Shown: piece after piece, positions 1-7,630 of the stretch | How positions within the stretch are numbered: position 1 is the stretch's first letter | How the letters are laid out: every line of letters begins with the position of its first letter | DNA from: DATJBC01 sp035515515 | GTDB taxonomy: Bacteria > Actinomycetota > Acidimicrobiia > Acidimicrobiales > UBA8190 | Direction: 5' to 3' | DNA length: 24,004 nucleotides | Assembly: GCA_035515515.1 (NCBI GenBank) | Contig: DATJBC010000117.1 | Location: 1 to 24,004, forward strand | Notes under the pieces: model-generated | The model's input: only the letters and a program-made list of their open reading frames with translations | What the model was told of the DNA's origin: nothing | The model's database searches: none | Position numbers and translations under genes: made by a program

Positions 1-1545
1 GGGCCGGCTCTTGAACTCGGGGTGGGCCTGGGTCCCCACCCAGAAGGGGTGGCCGGGCAGCTCCACGAACTCCACCAGGACGCCGTCGGCGGAGCTGCCC
101 GAGCACAAGAGCCCCGCCTCCTCGAGCTTGGAGCGGTACCGGGGGTTCACCTCGTAGCGGTGGCGGTGGCGCTCGGACACCACCGTGGTGCCGTAGGCCG
201 CGGCCACCTGGGACCCGGGCTCGAGGAGCGCCCCGTAGGACCCCAGGCGCATGGTGCCCCCCATGTCGACCACGTTGTGCTGGTCGTCCATGAGGTCGAT
301 GACGGGGTAGGGCGTCATGGTGTCGAACTCGCGCGAGTTGGCCCCCTCCAGGCCGGCCAGGTGGCGGGCGACCTCGATCACCATGACCTGGAGGCCCAGG
401 CACAGGCCGAGGCAGGGGATGTCGCGCTCGCGCGCGAAGCGGGCGGCGACGATCTTGCCCTCCACGCCTCGCTCGCCGAAGCCCCCGGGGATGACGATGC
501 CGTCGAGCTGCAGCATGCGCTCGGTGTCGAGGAGGTCGAAGACGCGCTCGGCCTGGATCCAGTCCACCTCGACCTTGGCGCCGTGGTGGAAGCCGGCGTG
601 GCGCAGGGCCTCCCCCACCGACAGGTAGGCGTCGGGGAGGTTCACGTACTTGCCGACCACGCCGATGCGCACCGGGCGCCCCGACGACGACACCTGCGAC
701 ACCACCTTCTCCCACCCCGAGAGGTCCACGGGGTGCTCCTCGGCGTCGATCGCCAGCGTCTTGCACACCACGCGGTCGAGGCCCTCGTCGTGCAGCGCCA
801 GCGGGATCTCGTAGATGCTCGGCGCGTCGATGGCGGAGATGACGCCTTCGACGGGCACGCCGCACAGCATGGAGATCTTGCGCTTGAGCCCGTCGGAGAT
901 CGGCTGGTCGGAGCGGCACACGATGACGTCGGGCTCGATGCCGCGGCTGCGCAGCTCGGTCACCGAGTGCTGGGTGGGCTTGGTCTTCTGCTCGCCCGAG
1001 GGCGCCAGGTAGGGGACGAGCGTGAGGTGCACGTAGCAGACGTTGTCGCGTCCCACGTCCAGGCGGAACTGGCGGATGGCCTCGAGGAAGGGGACGATCT
1101 CGATGTCGCCCACGGTGCCGCCCACCTCGACGATGACCACGTCGATCTCCTCGGACGCCAGGTGGCGGACGCGGGCCTTGATCTCGTCGGTGATGTGCGG
1201 GATGACCTGCACGGTCTTGCCCAGGTAGTCGCCGTGGCGCTCCTTGGCGATCACCATCTCGTAGATGGAGCCGGTGGTGGCGTTGGAGGTCTTCTTGAGC
1301 TCCTCGTCGATGAAGCGCTCGTAGTGGCCGAGGTCGAGGTCGGTCTCACCGCCGTCGTGGGTGACGAACACCTCGCCGTGCTCGAAGGGGTTCATCGTGC
1401 CCGGGTCCACGTTGATGTACGGGTCGAGCTTGATCATCGTGACGCGCAGGCCACGGCACTTGAGGAGGCGTCCGAGCGATGAGGCGGTGAGTCCCTTGCC
1501 GAGGGAGGAGGAGACTCCTCCGGTGACGAAGACGTACTTGGTCAC
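1..1545 (-). CDS. pyrG: CTP synthase (glutamine-hydrolysing), C-terminus beyond window
   Basis: This enzyme makes CTP from UTP, ATP and glutamine, the last step of de novo pyrimidine synthesis. The window holds 515 codons; family members have about 530-550, so only some tens of residues lie beyond base 1. The N-terminus reads MTKYVFVTGGVSSSLGKG, the family's synthetase P-loop region. A GGTVGDIE motif follows near bases 1100-1125. The glutaminase domain has the nucleophile in GLCLGLQ (Cys382, bases 400-402) and the HPEF motif just before the window edge. The GTG start at 1545 is set by homology and by GAGAGG five bases upstream. It lies 44 nt after recN on the same strand with its own possible -10 element, so it may be transcribed partly on its own. 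Identification is secure. Confidence 0.97.
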   Translation of the reverse strand, partial: MTKYVFVTGGVSSSLGKGLTASSLGRLLKCRGLRVTMIKLDPYINVDPGTMNPFEHGEVFVTHDGGETDLDLGHYERFIDEELKKTSNATTGSIYEMVIAKERHGDYLGKTVQVIPHITDEIKARVRHLASEEIDVVIVEVGGTVGDIEIVPFLEAIRQFRLDVGRDNVCYVHLTLVPYLAPSGEQKTKPTQHSVTELRSRGIEPDVIVCRSDQPISDGLKRKISMLCGVPVEGVISAIDAPSIYEIPLALHDEGLDRVVCKTLAIDAEEHPVDLSGWEKVVSQVSSSGRPVRIGVVGKYVNLPDAYLSVGEALRHAGFHHGAKVEVDWIQAERVFDLLDTERMLQLDGIVIPGGFGERGVEGKIVAARFARERDIPCLGLCLGLQVMVIEVARHLAGLEGANSREFDTMTPYPVIDLMDDQHNVVDMGGTMRLGSYGALLEPGSQVAAAYGTTVVSERHRHRYEVNPRYRSKLEEAGLLCSGSSADGVLVEFVELPGHPFWVGTQAHPEFKSRP

Positions 1546-1568
1546 CAGTGCCTCTCGGGCATCGGAAC

Positions 1569-1574
1569 ACCGTA
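1569..1574 (-). promoter_or_regulatory. candidate -10 element of pyrG
   Basis: TACGGT fits the actinobacterial TANNNT -10 pattern and lies in the recN-pyrG gap. It would start a transcript about 16-17 nt before the GTG, just ahead of the GAGAGG ribosome binding site. I see no convincing -35 hexamer, so this is tentative. Confidence 0.3.
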
Positions 1575-1589
1575 GACCACGGATGCAGG

Positions 1590-3185
1590 CTACCGGTGGA
1601 GCGCGTGGTCGCCGAGCAGCTCCCGGGCGTGGCGCCGGGCCGTCGTGGACCCCGGGCTCCCCGAGAGCATGCGGGCCAGCTCCTCGACCCGGTCGTCGCC
1701 CTCGAGCGCGTCGGCGCGCGCCACGGTCCGGCCCTTGGCGACCTCCTTGTGCACGCCGTGCTGGCGGCCGGCGCACGCGGCGACCTGCGGCAGGTGCGTG
1801 ACCACGAGGACCTGGTGGCGCCGGGCCACCTCGGCCAGGGCGCGGCCCACGGCCCCGGCGGCGACGCCGCCCACGCCCGCGTCGACTTCGTCGAAGACCA
1901 TCGTCGGCGGGGCGTCGGTGAGCACCAGGCGCAGGGCGAGCATGGCGCGGGCCAGCTCGCCCCCCGAGGCCACCTTGGAGAGCGGCAGCACGGGCTCGCC
2001 CGGGTTGGCGCCCAGGAGGAAGCGCACGTCGTCGCCGGGGTCGGCCTCCCCCACGTGCACCTCGAGACGCGCCCGGGGCATGGCCAGGTCGCGCAGGCGC
2101 GCCTGCACGGCGGCGGCCAGGGCCGGGGCGGCGGCGCGGCGCGCCGCCCCCACGGCGCGCGCCGCGTCGGCGCGGGCCGCGTCGGCCGCCGCCAGCTCCT
2201 CCCCGAGGGCGACGGCCCGCTCCTCGGCGGCCTCGAGGCCGGCCAGACGCCGGCGGGCCTCCTCGGCGTAGGAGCGCACGCCGGCGGGGCCCTCGCCGTA
2301 CTTGCGCGACAGGTCGCGCAGCAGCTGGCGCCGGGCCCGCACCTGCGCCAGGCGCTCGGGGTCGTCCTCCCAGGTCTCCACCACGGCGCGCAGCTCGGTG
2401 GCGATGTCGGCGGCGTCGGCCTGCAGCGCGCCCAGGCGGGCCGACAGCGCCGCCAGGGGGCCCTCGGCGCCCAGCGCGGCGCGCGCCGCCCCGGCCAGGT
2501 CCACCACGCCCGTCGCCGTCGCCTCCCCCCCGTCCAGCAGGCCCAGGGCCAGCGCGGCGGCCTGGCGGTGCGCGCCCGCCTCGGCCAGGCGCTCCTCCTC
2601 GGTCCCGAGCTCGTCGTCCTCGTCGTCGCCCGCCAGGGCGGCCCCGTCGATCTCGGCCAGCTGGTACCGCAGGAGGTCGGCGTCGCGGGCCCGGGCCCGC
2701 TCGTCGCCCCCGAGCGCCTCGAGCTCCTCGCCCAGGGCCCGGCACCGGGCCAGCGCGGCGTCCAGCGGGCCGGTGTCGACGCCGCCGAAGGCGTCCAGCG
2801 CCCGCCGCTGGGACGAGGCGTCGAGCAGCGACTGCTGCGCGTGCTGGCCGTGGAGGTCCACGAGCCGGGCGCCGGTCTCGGCCAGGGCGGAGACGGGGGC
2901 CATGCGGCCGTCGATCCACCCCCGCGAGCGTCCGCGGGCGGGCACGGCGCGGGCCAGGATGACCTCCTCGTCGCCCACCACGAAGCGGCCCTCGACGAGC
3001 GCCTCCTCGGCGCCCGGGCGCACGAGGGCGCTGTCGGCGCGCCCGCCCAGGAGGAGCTCGATGGCCTCCACCAGCAGGGTCTTGCCGGCCCCGGTCTCCC
3101 CGGTGAGCGCCGTCATGCCCGGGCCCAGCTCGAGCCGCACCGACTCGATCACGCCGAGGTCGCGCACGTGCAGCTCGACGAGCAC
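1590..3185 (-). CDS. recN: DNA repair protein RecN
   Basis: RecN is an SMC/Rad50-like ATPase that acts early in recombinational repair of double-strand breaks. The 531-residue product is slightly short for the family (about 550-590). It has Walker A GETGAGKT at residues 29-36, the conserved DLHGQHAQQ stretch near 110-118, a central Ala/Arg/Glu-rich coiled coil (about 150-350), the ABC signature SGGELAR at 407-413, and Walker B VFDE at 430-433 followed by DAGVGG. A conserved THLPQVAA segment lies near residue 463. The GTG start at 3185 is 12 nt after the nadK stop, with only a weak ribosome binding site, which suggests translational coupling. No SOS box is visible in front of it; it is probably read from the upstream promoter at 5401-5429. 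Confidence 0.96.
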   Translation of the reverse strand: MLVELHVRDLGVIESVRLELGPGMTALTGETGAGKTLLVEAIELLLGGRADSALVRPGAEEALVEGRFVVGDEEVILARAVPARGRSRGWIDGRMAPVSALAETGARLVDLHGQHAQQSLLDASSQRRALDAFGGVDTGPLDAALARCRALGEELEALGGDERARARDADLLRYQLAEIDGAALAGDDEDDELGTEEERLAEAGAHRQAAALALGLLDGGEATATGVVDLAGAARAALGAEGPLAALSARLGALQADAADIATELRAVVETWEDDPERLAQVRARRQLLRDLSRKYGEGPAGVRSYAEEARRRLAGLEAAEERAVALGEELAAADAARADAARAVGAARRAAAPALAAAVQARLRDLAMPRARLEVHVGEADPGDDVRFLLGANPGEPVLPLSKVASGGELARAMLALRLVLTDAPPTMVFDEVDAGVGGVAAGAVGRALAEVARRHQVLVVTHLPQVAACAGRQHGVHKEVAKGRTVARADALEGDDRVEELARMLSGSPGSTTARRHARELLGDHALHR

Positions 3186-3197
3186 GTCGCCGCCGCC

Positions 3198-4052
3198 CTA
3201 GCGGTCGGCCAGGTGGAACCTGGCGCGCAGGATGGAGAAGAAGTCCCGGGGCGCGAAGGTCACCAGGCGGGCGGGCGCGGGGCCCACCCGGCACACCACG
3301 GCGTCGCCCGGCTCGAGGGTGCCGGCGCTCTGCCCGTCGAGCACCACCATGGCGGGCCGGGGCGTCTCGAGGTCGAGGCGCACCCACTGCTCGGGCTCGA
3401 GCACCAGGGGGCGGTCGAAGAGCATGTGGGGCGACAGCGGGGTGAGCACGATGGCCCGCAGGCCCGGGCTCAAGATGGGGCCCCGGGCCGAGAGGTTGTA
3501 GGCCGTCGAGCCCGTCGGCGTGGCCACCAGGAGGCCGTCGGCGGCGTAGGTGACGAAGGGTGTGCCGGCGATGGACGCCGTCACCCGGATGGTGTGGCCG
3601 GGGACGGTCTTCTCGACAGCGGCCTCGTTGAGCACCACGTGGCGCTCGGGCGCCGCCGCGTCCGGGCGGGAGCGCTCCAGGGCGACCTCGAGGGTCATGC
3701 GCTCCTCCACCACGTAGTCGCCGGCCAGGAAGCGCTCCAGGGCCCCCACGAGCCCGGCCGGCTCGACCTCGGTCAGGTATCCCAGGCGGCCGAGGTTGAC
3801 CCCCAGGACGAGCACGGCGTTGGGCCCGGCCAGGGCCACGGTGCGCAGCATGGTGCCGTCGCCCCCCAGGCTGACGGCCAGGTCCACCGAGGGGTCGAGG
3901 GGCGGGCCGGGCTCGGTGGCGGCGCCGGGGGCGGCGCTGTCCTCGACGTGGAGGACCTTGTGGCCGCGGTCCTCGAGCCAGGCGGCGGCCCGCCGGGCGA
4001 TGTCCCCCACCTCGGCCCGGTCGGGGTGGACCACGAAGGCGACGGTGGCCAC
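3198..4052 (-). CDS. nadK: NAD kinase
   Basis: This enzyme phosphorylates NAD to NADP using ATP or polyphosphate. From a GTG at 4052 it gives 284 residues, the normal length. Diagnostic motifs are GGDGTML (63-69), NLGRLGYLTEV (86-96), the LNE of the NAD site (141-143) and TPTGSTAYNLSARGP (178-192). The open frame continues far upstream, but that part is an antisense-like shadow of tlyA; the homologous N-terminus begins at MATVAFVVHP. The start is 5 nt after the tlyA stop and the stop is 12 nt before recN, so the tlyA-nadK-recN run, common in actinobacteria, is one transcription unit. Confidence 0.96.
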   Translation of the reverse strand: MATVAFVVHPDRAEVGDIARRAAAWLEDRGHKVLHVEDSAAPGAATEPGPPLDPSVDLAVSLGGDGTMLRTVALAGPNAVLVLGVNLGRLGYLTEVEPAGLVGALERFLAGDYVVEERMTLEVALERSRPDAAAPERHVVLNEAAVEKTVPGHTIRVTASIAGTPFVTYAADGLLVATPTGSTAYNLSARGPILSPGLRAIVLTPLSPHMLFDRPLVLEPEQWVRLDLETPRPAMVVLDGQSAGTLEPGDAVVCRVGPAPARLVTFAPRDFFSILRARFHLADR

Positions 4053-4057
4053 GACGG

Positions 4058-4942
4058 CTACCGGCCGCCGCCCGGGGCGGGACCGGGCCCGGCCCGGCGC
4101 GCCGGGGCGGCCTCCACGGCGGCCGCCAGGACGGCCTCGAGGTCCTCGTCGCCCCGGCCCCCGTCGGGCGCCGCCGGCCCCGACGACCACGTGCGGGCGT
4201 GGATGAAGAACTCCGCGTTGCCGGCGGGGCCGAGCACGGGCGACGCCATGGCCCCCATGATGCTGGCTCGCTGTGACGCGAAGGCGGAGGCCACGGCGCG
4301 CAGGGCCTCGAGGCGGGCCCCGGGGCGCCGGACGACCCCGCGCCCCCGGCTGACCTCGGCCCGCCCCGCCTCGAACTGGGGCTTCACCAGGGCGAGGACG
4401 TCCGCGCCGGGCAGGGCGAGCTCGCCCAGGAGGACGGGGGCCACCACGGTGAGCGAGATGAACGACAGGTCGCACACCACGAGCTCGACGCGCCCCCCCG
4501 GGAGGTCCGCCGCCCGCAGCGCCCGGACGTTGGTGCGCTCGCGCACGGTGACACGGCCGTCGTGGCGCAGGCGGGGATGGAGCTGCCCGTAGCCGACGTC
4601 CACGGCCACGACCGACGCCGCGCCGCGCCGGAGGAGGCAGTCGGTGAAGCCGCCCGTCGAGGCGCCGGCGTCGAGGCAACGGCGACCGGCCACGTCGACG
4701 GCGAAGCGCGTGAGGGCGGCGTCGAGCTTGTCGCCGCCGCGCGACACGAAGCGCTCCGAGGCGTCGTCGAGGACCTCGAGGGGTTCGTCGTGGCGCACCA
4801 GGCGCGCCGCCTTGTCCGCCTGTGCCCCGCCCACCAGCACGTGCCCGCCCTCGACCAGCGCGCGCGCCCGGTCACGTGAGGAGGTCAGTCCCCGCCGGAC
4901 GAGCTCGGTGTCGAGCCGCCTCCGAACGCCGCCTGGTTTCAG
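4058..4942 (-). CDS. tlyA: TlyA-type 16S/23S rRNA 2'-O-methyltransferase, probable CTG start
   Basis: TlyA-family enzymes methylate ribose 2'-OH groups of 16S and 23S rRNA; in mycobacteria this activity confers capreomycin sensitivity. An S4 RNA-binding domain (about residues 10-58) precedes a Rossmann methyltransferase with SAM motif DAGASTGGFTD (91-101). The KDKE catalytic tetrad is visible as Lys72 (SRGGDK), Asp158 (CDLSF), Lys187 (VKPQF) and Glu244 (AEFF). A C-terminal tail of about 45 residues is Ala/Arg/Pro-rich. No ATG, GTG or TTG lies in frame near the start: the codons ahead of the S4 domain run CTG AAA CCA GGC GGC GTT. The CTG at 4942 overlaps the upstream gene's TGA (CTGA) with GGGAAG 8 nt upstream, so I place the start there. 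The next GTG would delete half of the S4 domain. Confidence 0.93.
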   Translation of the reverse strand: MKPGGVRRRLDTELVRRGLTSSRDRARALVEGGHVLVGGAQADKAARLVRHDEPLEVLDDASERFVSRGGDKLDAALTRFAVDVAGRRCLDAGASTGGFTDCLLRRGAASVVAVDVGYGQLHPRLRHDGRVTVRERTNVRALRAADLPGGRVELVVCDLSFISLTVVAPVLLGELALPGADVLALVKPQFEAGRAEVSRGRGVVRRPGARLEALRAVASAFASQRASIMGAMASPVLGPAGNAEFFIHARTWSSGPAAPDGGRGDEDLEAVLAAAVEAAPARRAGPGPAPGGGR

Positions 4943-5394
4943 GCGCCGCTCTTCCCGGCGGACTTCTTGGCCGCCGCCTTCTTCGCGGCCTTCTTGGCGC
5001 CGGCCTTCTTGGCGCCGGCCTTCTTGGCCGACCCCGAGCCGCCCGCCTTGGTGGGCGGGCCCTTGCCCGCCTTCTTGCCCCGGTGCGTGGCCTTGCGGCC
5101 CGCCGCCTGCGACCGGGCGAGGACGTCGGCCACGCGCTTGGCGAGGTCGTCGACGTTGGTGAAGCCGACCTCCTTGAGCTGCTGCTTGACCTCGCCCCGC
5201 ACGGTGGAGACCAGGGCCTCGGAGCGCTCCCGGCTCGCCTTGACCAGGTCCTCCACCCACTCCTGGGCGCGGTGGCGCTCGAACTCCCCCGTCTTGATCA
5301 GCTCGCGCACGAGCTCCTCGGCGCGCGCCCGTGTGATCTGCGTCAGGGCCGTGGCGGCCTCGACGTATCGGCGCAGTCCGTCGCTCTCGGGCAT
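4939..5394 (-). CDS. phasin-like coiled-coil protein with histone-H1-like Lys/Ala tail
   Basis: The 151-residue product has two parts. Residues 1-95 are amphipathic helix of the type annotated as phasin family or polyhydroxyalkanoate regulator in actinobacteria (ALTQITRARAEELVRELIKTG is followed by a second long helix), without signal peptide or membrane segment. Residues 96-151 are low-complexity and strongly basic: tandem KKAGA units, then KKAAKKAAAKK and a short SAGKSGA end, as in bacterial histone-H1-like proteins. I infer that the tail binds DNA or RNA and the helical part oligomerises; whether it coats PHA granules cannot be told. No phaC is in the window. The gene has a strong leaderless-type promoter and its stop overlaps the likely CTG of tlyA, so it heads the tlyA-nadK-recN unit. 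Confidence 0.85.
   Translation of the reverse strand: MPESDGLRRYVEAATALTQITRARAEELVRELIKTGEFERHRAQEWVEDLVKASRERSEALVSTVRGEVKQQLKEVGFTNVDDLAKRVADVLARSQAAGRKATHRGKKAGKGPPTKAGGSGSAKKAGAKKAGAKKAAKKAAAKKSAGKSGA
4991..5030. repeat. 15-bp tandem repeat coding for KKAGA units
   Basis: The 15-mer TTCTTGGCGCCGGCC occurs twice in perfect tandem (4991-5005 and 5006-5020), followed by a partial third copy. On the minus strand it encodes the AGAKK periodicity of the basic tail, so unit number may vary between strains. Confidence 0.9.
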
Positions 5395-5400
5395 ACCGAC

Positions 5401-5429
5401 AAGCTACGGCGGCCCGCGCGTCCCGGCAA
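5401..5429 (-). promoter_or_regulatory. leaderless-type promoter of the phasin-like gene / tlyA-nadK-recN
   Basis: On the minus strand TTGCCG (5429-5424), a 17-nt spacer and TAGCTT (5406-5401) stand 6 nt before the ATG at 5394. The -35 match, ideal spacing and -10-to-start distance predict transcription beginning at or within a base of the A of the ATG. There is no Shine-Dalgarno sequence, which fits a leaderless mRNA. Confidence 0.6.
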
Positions 5430-5440
5430 GGATGCGTGCC

Positions 5441-6220
5441 TCAACCCCCCTCGCCCAGGTGCCGCCGCACGAGGGAGCGCAGGTCGGGCGCCTCCTCGTC
5501 GGGATCGACCACCATGGGCTCGTGCCCGTCGGCGGTGACGCCGGTGCGCACCAGGGCGAAGGGCACGCCCAGGCGCCGGGCCAGCACGCCGTCGGTCGAG
5601 GGCCGGTCCCCCACCACGACGGCCGCGTCGGGGGCCCGTGCCCGCAGGAGGGCCACCAGGGGGTCGTGCGGCTTGCCGGCCACCTCGGGCGTGGTCTGGG
5701 CGGCGGTGGCCACCGCCGCCAGCAGCGCCCCCGAGCCGGGGAGCAGCCGCTCGGGGGTCGGATGGGTGGGGTCCTCGTTGGTGCCGATGAGGCGGGCCCC
5801 GCGGCGCACCGCCGTCACCGTCGTGGCCAGCAGGTCGAAGTCGAAGCGCCGGGTCCAGCCGACGACCACGGCGTCGACGGGGCCGTCCTCGACCACGACC
5901 ACGCCCCGGGCCGCCAGCGCCTCCACGACGCCCTCGTCGGCGCACACCATGGCCCGCGCCCCCGGGACGAGCATGGAGGCGGCGGCCTGCGCCGAGGTCA
6001 CGAGGTCGTCGGGCCCCGCGGCGATGCCCGCCGCCTCGAGCCGGGCCCGCAGCTGGGCGATGGTGGGGGACGCGTTGTTGGTGGCGAACAGGACGCGCCG
6101 TCCCGCGTCGCGCAGGGCGGCCACGCCCTCGGCCGAGCCCGCGATGGGCTGCTCGGCCAGCCACACCACACCGTCGAGGTCGACCACCCACGTCCCCGGG
6201 TACGCGCCGGCGCCAGGCAT
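5441..6220 (-). CDS. HAD superfamily IIA (NagD/phosphoglycolate phosphatase-like) hydrolase
   Basis: A 259-residue cytoplasmic phosphatase of HAD subfamily IIA. Motif I is DLDGVVW with nucleophile Asp14 and acid Asp16; motif II is ATNNAS with Thr47; motif III Lys183 lies in AGKPHDP; motif IV is GDRPSTD (204-210). A type-IIA cap lies between (about 80-175). Relatives act on p-nitrophenyl phosphate, phosphoglycolate, glycerol-3-phosphate or UMP, so the substrate is not predictable. HAD-IIA genes often precede tlyA-nadK-recN in actinobacteria, as here. The ATG at 6220 gives the canonical short N-terminus before motif I. The gene ends 46 nt before the phasin-like gene, which has its own promoter. 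Confidence 0.92.
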   Translation of the reverse strand: MPGAGAYPGTWVVDLDGVVWLAEQPIAGSAEGVAALRDAGRRVLFATNNASPTIAQLRARLEAAGIAAGPDDLVTSAQAAASMLVPGARAMVCADEGVVEALAARGVVVVEDGPVDAVVVGWTRRFDFDLLATTVTAVRRGARLIGTNEDPTHPTPERLLPGSGALLAAVATAAQTTPEVAGKPHDPLVALLRARAPDAAVVVGDRPSTDGVLARRLGVPFALVRTGVTADGHEPMVVDPDEEAPDLRSLVRRHLGEGG

Positions 6221-6237
6221 CGGGTCATGTTGGCAGA

Positions 6238-6243
6238 TACCCT
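6238..6243 (+). promoter_or_regulatory. candidate -10 element of trpB2
   Basis: TACCCT lies in the 105-bp divergent gap between the HAD gene and trpB2 and would give a leader of about 75 nt. The GC-rich leader has no trp-peptide ORF or T-box that I can recognise. On the other strand the same bases read TATCTG, a weak -10 for the HAD gene. Confidence 0.3.
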
Positions 6244-6325
6244 CGGAGCCCAGTCACGGTGCCCCGCCCGGCCCCGGCCCGCGCCTGCGGTCGCCGGGCG
6301 GCACCCGAGCGTCGAGGAGCCCGTC

Positions 6326-7576
6326 ATGCGCGTCGTCCTGCCCGAGGACCGGATCCCCTCCGCCTGGTTCAACGTCGCCCCCCACCTGCCCGAGCCGCTG
6401 CAGCCCCCGCTGCACCCGGCCACGCGCCAGCCGGTGGGCCCCGACGACCTGGCGCCGCTGTTCCCCATGGCGCTCATCGGCCAGGAGGTGAGCGCCGAGC
6501 CGTGGGTCGACATCCCCGGCGCCGTGCTCGACGTCCTGCGGTCGTGGCGCCCGACGCCGCTCGTGCGCGCCACCCGGCTCGAGGAGGCGCTCGACACCCC
6601 GGCGCGCATCTACTACAAGGACGAGTCGGTCTCACCGGCCGGGTCCCACAAGCCCAACACGGCCGTCCCCCAGGCCTTCTACAACAAGGCGGAGGGGGTC
6701 GCCCGGCTCACCACCGAGACCGGGGCCGGCCAGTGGGGCAGCGCGCTGGCCTACGCCACGGCGCGCTTCGGCCTGGAGTGCAAGGTGTACATGGTGCGGG
6801 CGTCGTTCGAACAGAAGCCCTACCGCCGGGTGATGATGGAGGTGTGGGGCGCGGACGTCGAGCCCTCCCCCGTCGACGACCCGGCGCACCCGGGCTCGCT
6901 GGGCACGGCCATCAGCGACGCCGTGCGCGACGCCGTGGGCCGCGACGACTCGCACTACTCGCTGGGGTCGGTGCTCAACCACGTCCTGCTGCACCAGACG
7001 GTGATCGGCCTCGAGGCCAAGGAGCAGCTCGCCCTGGCGGGCGAGGCGCGCCCCGACATCGTCATCGGGTCGTGCGGGGGCGGCTCGAACTTCGGGGGCA
7101 TCTCGCTGCCGTTCGTGCCCGACGGCGACGTGGACCTCCTCGCCGTGGAGCCGTCCTCGTGCCCCACGCTCACCGAGGGCCGCTTCGAGTACGACTTCGG
7201 CGACACGGCGGGCATGACACCGCTGCTCGCCATGTACACGTTGGGCCACGACTTCGTGCCCCCCGCCATCCACGCCGGGGGCCTGCGCTACCACGGCGAC
7301 GCTCCCATCATCTGCAACCTCGTGAAGAGCGGCCGCATGCGGGCGGCCGCCTACCCCCAGGGGAAGGTGTTCGACGCCGCCGTGCAGTTCGCCCGCACCG
7401 AGGGCACGATCCCCGCGCCCGAGACGGCCCACGCCATCCGGGCGGTCATCGACGAGGCCCTGGCCGCCAGGGAGTCGGGGCAGGCGAAGGTGATCCTGTT
7501 CTCGTACTCGGGGCACGGCCTGCTCGACCTGGGCGCCTACGACGACTACCTCCACGGCCGCCTGATCGAGGTCTGA
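6326..7576 (+). CDS. trpB2: TrpB2-type tryptophan synthase beta chain (TrpB-like PLP enzyme)
   Basis: A 416-residue PLP enzyme of the TrpB2 class, which condenses indole with serine and in many organisms works without TrpA. TrpB2 traits are the long N-terminal extension (EDRIPSAWFNVAPHLP and PLFPMALIGQE) and YYKDESVSPAGSHKPNT with the PLP lysine at 109. The catalytic Glu131 lies in ETGAGQWGSAL, the phosphate-binding loop is GSCGGGSNFGG (249-259), and the C-terminus has SYSGHGLLDL. The ATG at 6326 is chosen for GAGGAG six bases upstream and agreement with the family start; the open frame runs much further upstream only as a shadow. It stands alone, without trpA, trpC or trpE. Possible roles are indole salvage or a backup synthase. 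Converges with the radical SAM gene 54 bp downstream. Confidence 0.95.
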   Translation: MRVVLPEDRIPSAWFNVAPHLPEPLQPPLHPATRQPVGPDDLAPLFPMALIGQEVSAEPWVDIPGAVLDVLRSWRPTPLVRATRLEEALDTPARIYYKDESVSPAGSHKPNTAVPQAFYNKAEGVARLTTETGAGQWGSALAYATARFGLECKVYMVRASFEQKPYRRVMMEVWGADVEPSPVDDPAHPGSLGTAISDAVRDAVGRDDSHYSLGSVLNHVLLHQTVIGLEAKEQLALAGEARPDIVIGSCGGGSNFGGISLPFVPDGDVDLLAVEPSSCPTLTEGRFEYDFGDTAGMTPLLAMYTLGHDFVPPAIHAGGLRYHGDAPIICNLVKSGRMRAAAYPQGKVFDAAVQFARTEGTIPAPETAHAIRAVIDEALAARESGQAKVILFSYSGHGLLDLGAYDDYLHGRLIEV

Positions 7577-7630
7577 CCCGCGCCGCGCCGGTGCGGGCGC
7601 GCCGGGGCGCCCCGCGCCGGGCGCCTCGGC
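7577..7630. terminator. GC-rich inverted repeats between convergent genes
   Basis: The gap between trpB2 and the radical SAM gene is almost pure G/C with overlapping inverted repeats, including the perfect palindrome GGGGCGCCCC (7604-7613) and several copies of GCGCCGG. It could act as a bidirectional hairpin terminator, but there is no T-tract on either side. Confidence 0.3.

Noticed and set aside
22..1482. 486-codon open frame on the plus strand opposite pyrG
   Set aside because: Composition is Val/Asp/His/Leu-rich shadow sequence, while the minus strand encodes an intact CTP synthase with all motifs.
1548..4592. 1014-codon open frame on the plus strand
   Set aside because: It lies opposite recN, nadK and tlyA and has the Gly/His/Ala/Arg-biased make-up of an antisense shadow in GC-rich DNA; the minus-strand genes have clear catalytic motifs.
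4991..5030. Tandem repeat as a possible CRISPR-like or regulatory array
   Set aside because: The 15-bp units are in frame and encode the KKAGA repeats of a basic protein tail; there are no spacers.
4967..6325. N-terminal extension of more than 450 codons on TrpB2
   Set aside because: The frame is open only as a shadow of the minus-strand HAD and phasin-like genes; ATG 6326 has a good GAGGAG site and matches the family start.
6244..6325. Possible tryptophan attenuator or T-box in the trpB2 leader
   Set aside because: No Trp-rich leader peptide, no T-box conserved core and no U-tract; only general GC-rich pairing.
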